Assembly: GCA_963668245.2 (NCBI GenBank)
Contig: OY764195.2
Span: 1,054,001-1,118,000, forward strand
Origin: Anoxybacterium sp963668245
Lineage (GTDB): Bacteria; Bacillota; Clostridia; Peptostreptococcales; Anaerovoracaceae
Direction of reading: 5' to 3'
DNA length: 64,000 nucleotides
Made by a program: the position numbers and the translations under genes
In this document: positions 62,859 to 64,000 of the stretch, one piece after another
Layout of the letters: the number at the start of each line of letters is the position of its first letter
How positions within the stretch are numbered: the first letter of the stretch is position 1
Notes under the pieces: model-generated
Told to the model about the DNA's origin: nothing
Database searches by the model: none
Seen by the model: only the letters and a program-made list of their open reading frames with translations

Positions 62859-63098
62859 ATGGCAACGGTTCGTTCAGTGATTCCACTAGAGGGATATCGA
62901 TTAGTCATTGAGATGGATACAGGAAGCAGCGTTATGGTAGACTTACAGAAAAAGCTGAAGACTGCTCGGTTTGCTGAATTGGCCGATGTAAGTGTTTTTC
63001 AGACTGTAAAAGCGGTAGGTGAAACAGTCATATGGGGAGATGGTGTTCTGAAGGTCCCTATTTCTGAACTGATTGATGTTGCGGTGGGTACCATATAG
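62859..63098 (+). CDS. DUF2442-like small protein
   Basis: A 79-residue protein. The ATG at 62859 follows GGGAGGTGTTGTT; an upstream in-frame start at 62781 overlaps the terminator and is unlikely. VIPLEGYRLVIEMDTGSSVMVDLQKKL and FAELADVSVFQTVKAVGETVIWGDGVLKV match the beta-rich DUF2442 pattern, whose members are sometimes linked to toxin-antitoxin or NADPH-dependent modules; no partner is adjacent. Function unknown. Confidence 0.7.
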   Translation: MATVRSVIPLEGYRLVIEMDTGSSVMVDLQKKLKTARFAELADVSVFQTVKAVGETVIWGDGVLKVPISELIDVAVGTI

Positions 63099-63162
63099 TT
63101 TGTGAATGAGAAAAAAAGGAAAAAAGATTACGTTAATTGTAAAGTTTTTTGTAAGGAGAGAA

Positions 63163-64000
63163 ATGATGCTTTGGAAAATTAGTGAGAAGATAGGGAAAAG
63201 CCTGAAGAACGGAAAGTTGTTCCTCATTACTGCAATCTTAACGGCAGTATTGACTATCCCGACACCGGTTTATGCCGCTTCACAGAGTATGGTAACAAAT
63301 CTGGGCGGGGGAATGTATTATTCTGCTGTTTTGAGAAGTGACGGTACGGTGTGGGCCTGGGGGGTTGGTGAATATGGTCAATTGGGGAATGGAACTATGG
63401 AGGACAGTCTTGTCCCGGTTCAGGTTCAGTTTCCTGAGGCGGTTACCATTACTGAAATTTCTGTTGGAAGATGGCACGTGGCCGCCATAGACAGCACTGG
63501 AAGGCTTTGGTCTTGGGGTACTAATACCTATGGACAATTGGCTGATGGGACGACTGAGGATAAAAGTACTCCAGTTTTGTCCTCGGCCTTTAATGGCAAA
63601 ACCATCGTTGCTGTTTCGGCAGGGTATTATCATAATTTTGCATTAGACAATACGGGAGTATTATGGTCTTGGGGGCTTAATGATAGGGGGCAATTGGGAT
63701 TGGGAAACTCTACAAATCAATTGACACCTCAGGAAGTGCCGCTGGATAATCTCGCAGGGAGGAGCATTATAGCCATTTCTACGGGAACACGCCATACTGC
63801 AGTTGTAGCAGATGACGGTACGGTATGGACATGTGGAAGAACGGATTATGGAATATTAGGAAGAGATACCACTGTGTCGAATCAAAGCCTTGGTCAGGTG
63901 CAGGGAGTAAACGGTATATTTTTTGAAGAAATTGCAATTGGAACCGAGCATATGATTGCTCGAACCATTACGGGAGGTGTGTATGTATGGGGAGGCAGTT
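63163..64000 (+). CDS. Exported RCC1-repeat protein, 3' partial
   Basis: The frame is open to the right window edge. The ATG at 63163 follows AAGGAGAGAA. A long signal peptide (about 43 residues; LFLITAILTAVLTIPTPVYA) precedes RCC1-like repeats of about 50 residues, visible as DGTVWAWGVGEYGQLGNGT, GRLWSWGTNTYGQLADGT, GVLWSWGLNDRGQLGLGN and DGTVWTCGRTDYGILGR. Such repeats form a seven-bladed propeller. Bacterial exported versions are common in Clostridia surface proteins; the ligand is unknown. The C-terminal domains lie outside the window. Confidence 0.88.
   Translation, partial: MMLWKISEKIGKSLKNGKLFLITAILTAVLTIPTPVYAASQSMVTNLGGGMYYSAVLRSDGTVWAWGVGEYGQLGNGTMEDSLVPVQVQFPEAVTITEISVGRWHVAAIDSTGRLWSWGTNTYGQLADGTTEDKSTPVLSSAFNGKTIVAVSAGYYHNFALDNTGVLWSWGLNDRGQLGLGNSTNQLTPQEVPLDNLAGRSIIAISTGTRHTAVVADDGTVWTCGRTDYGILGRDTTVSNQSLGQVQGVNGIFFEEIAIGTEHMIARTITGGVYVWGGS

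Overview
The window is a 64-kb chromosomal segment of a motile, low-GC, strictly anaerobic Firmicute, most likely a member of the Clostridia. The evidence is the AT-rich coding sequence, strong AGGAGG-type ribosome binding sites, anaerobic ribonucleotide reductase, [FeFe]-hydrogenase maturases, oxygen-independent NAD synthesis, 4-hydroxybutyryl-CoA dehydratase and a molybdenum aldehyde oxidoreductase. An amino-acid or GABA-fermenting relative of the Anaerovorax group fits the content, but this is inference. I saw no rRNA, tRNA, CRISPR array, prophage or intact insertion sequence.

Layout. 1-8.6 kb is a transport module: an NCS1 permease (cut by the window edge), two APC permeases, a small membrane protein, a PAS histidine kinase with an NtrC-type sigma-54 activator, and a divergent aminotransferase. 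A sigma-54-like promoter and a 30-bp perfect palindrome lie inside this module and suggest a self-contained circuit. A decayed aminotransferase fragment follows, then nadA-nadB-nadC (9-12.1 kb), cheV, topB, and a flagellin with a built-in metallopeptidase domain behind a sigma-28 promoter. From 17.7 to 30 kb come an orphan CbiE/CbiT-like protein, a REC-REC-ATP-grasp fusion, a REC-GGDEF protein, a Gfo/Idh oxidoreductase, a poly-HAMP chemoreceptor flanked by two copies of a 176-bp repeat carrying DnaA-box-like sites, and a FIST-GGDEF diguanylate cyclase.

30-36.4 kb holds a Mop-type aldehyde oxidoreductase with a FAD/Fe-S partner and a small zinc-ribbon redox protein, behind a structured leader that ends in an intrinsic terminator. 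Then come a YfiH-family protein, an exported phosphodiester glycosidase, AbfD, a PspC protein, an exported SLH protein, nrdD-nrdG with tandem NrdR-like boxes, a DUF1847 protein, and the hydrogenase maturase operon (TM1266 family, hydE, hydG) behind a second structured leader with terminator. 50-64 kb carries a glutathione peroxidase-ohrR operon with a candidate operator on its promoter, an NAD(P)H-hydrate epimerase, a REC/HD-GYP protein and a large hybrid kinase, a GH10-like exported protein, nudC, a frameshifted MalT/LuxR-type regulator before a membrane transporter, a DUF2442 protein, and the start of an exported RCC1-repeat protein.

The genes combine into fermentative redox metabolism (Mop, AbfD, HydE/HydG, NrdD, NAD synthesis) and a dense signalling layer (chemotaxis, c-di-GMP synthesis and breakdown, two-component systems). 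The most unusual signals are the two unassigned leader RNAs, the DnaA-box repeat pair around the chemoreceptor, the proteolytic flagellin, the degenerate CobL-like protein and the sigma-54 transport circuit.
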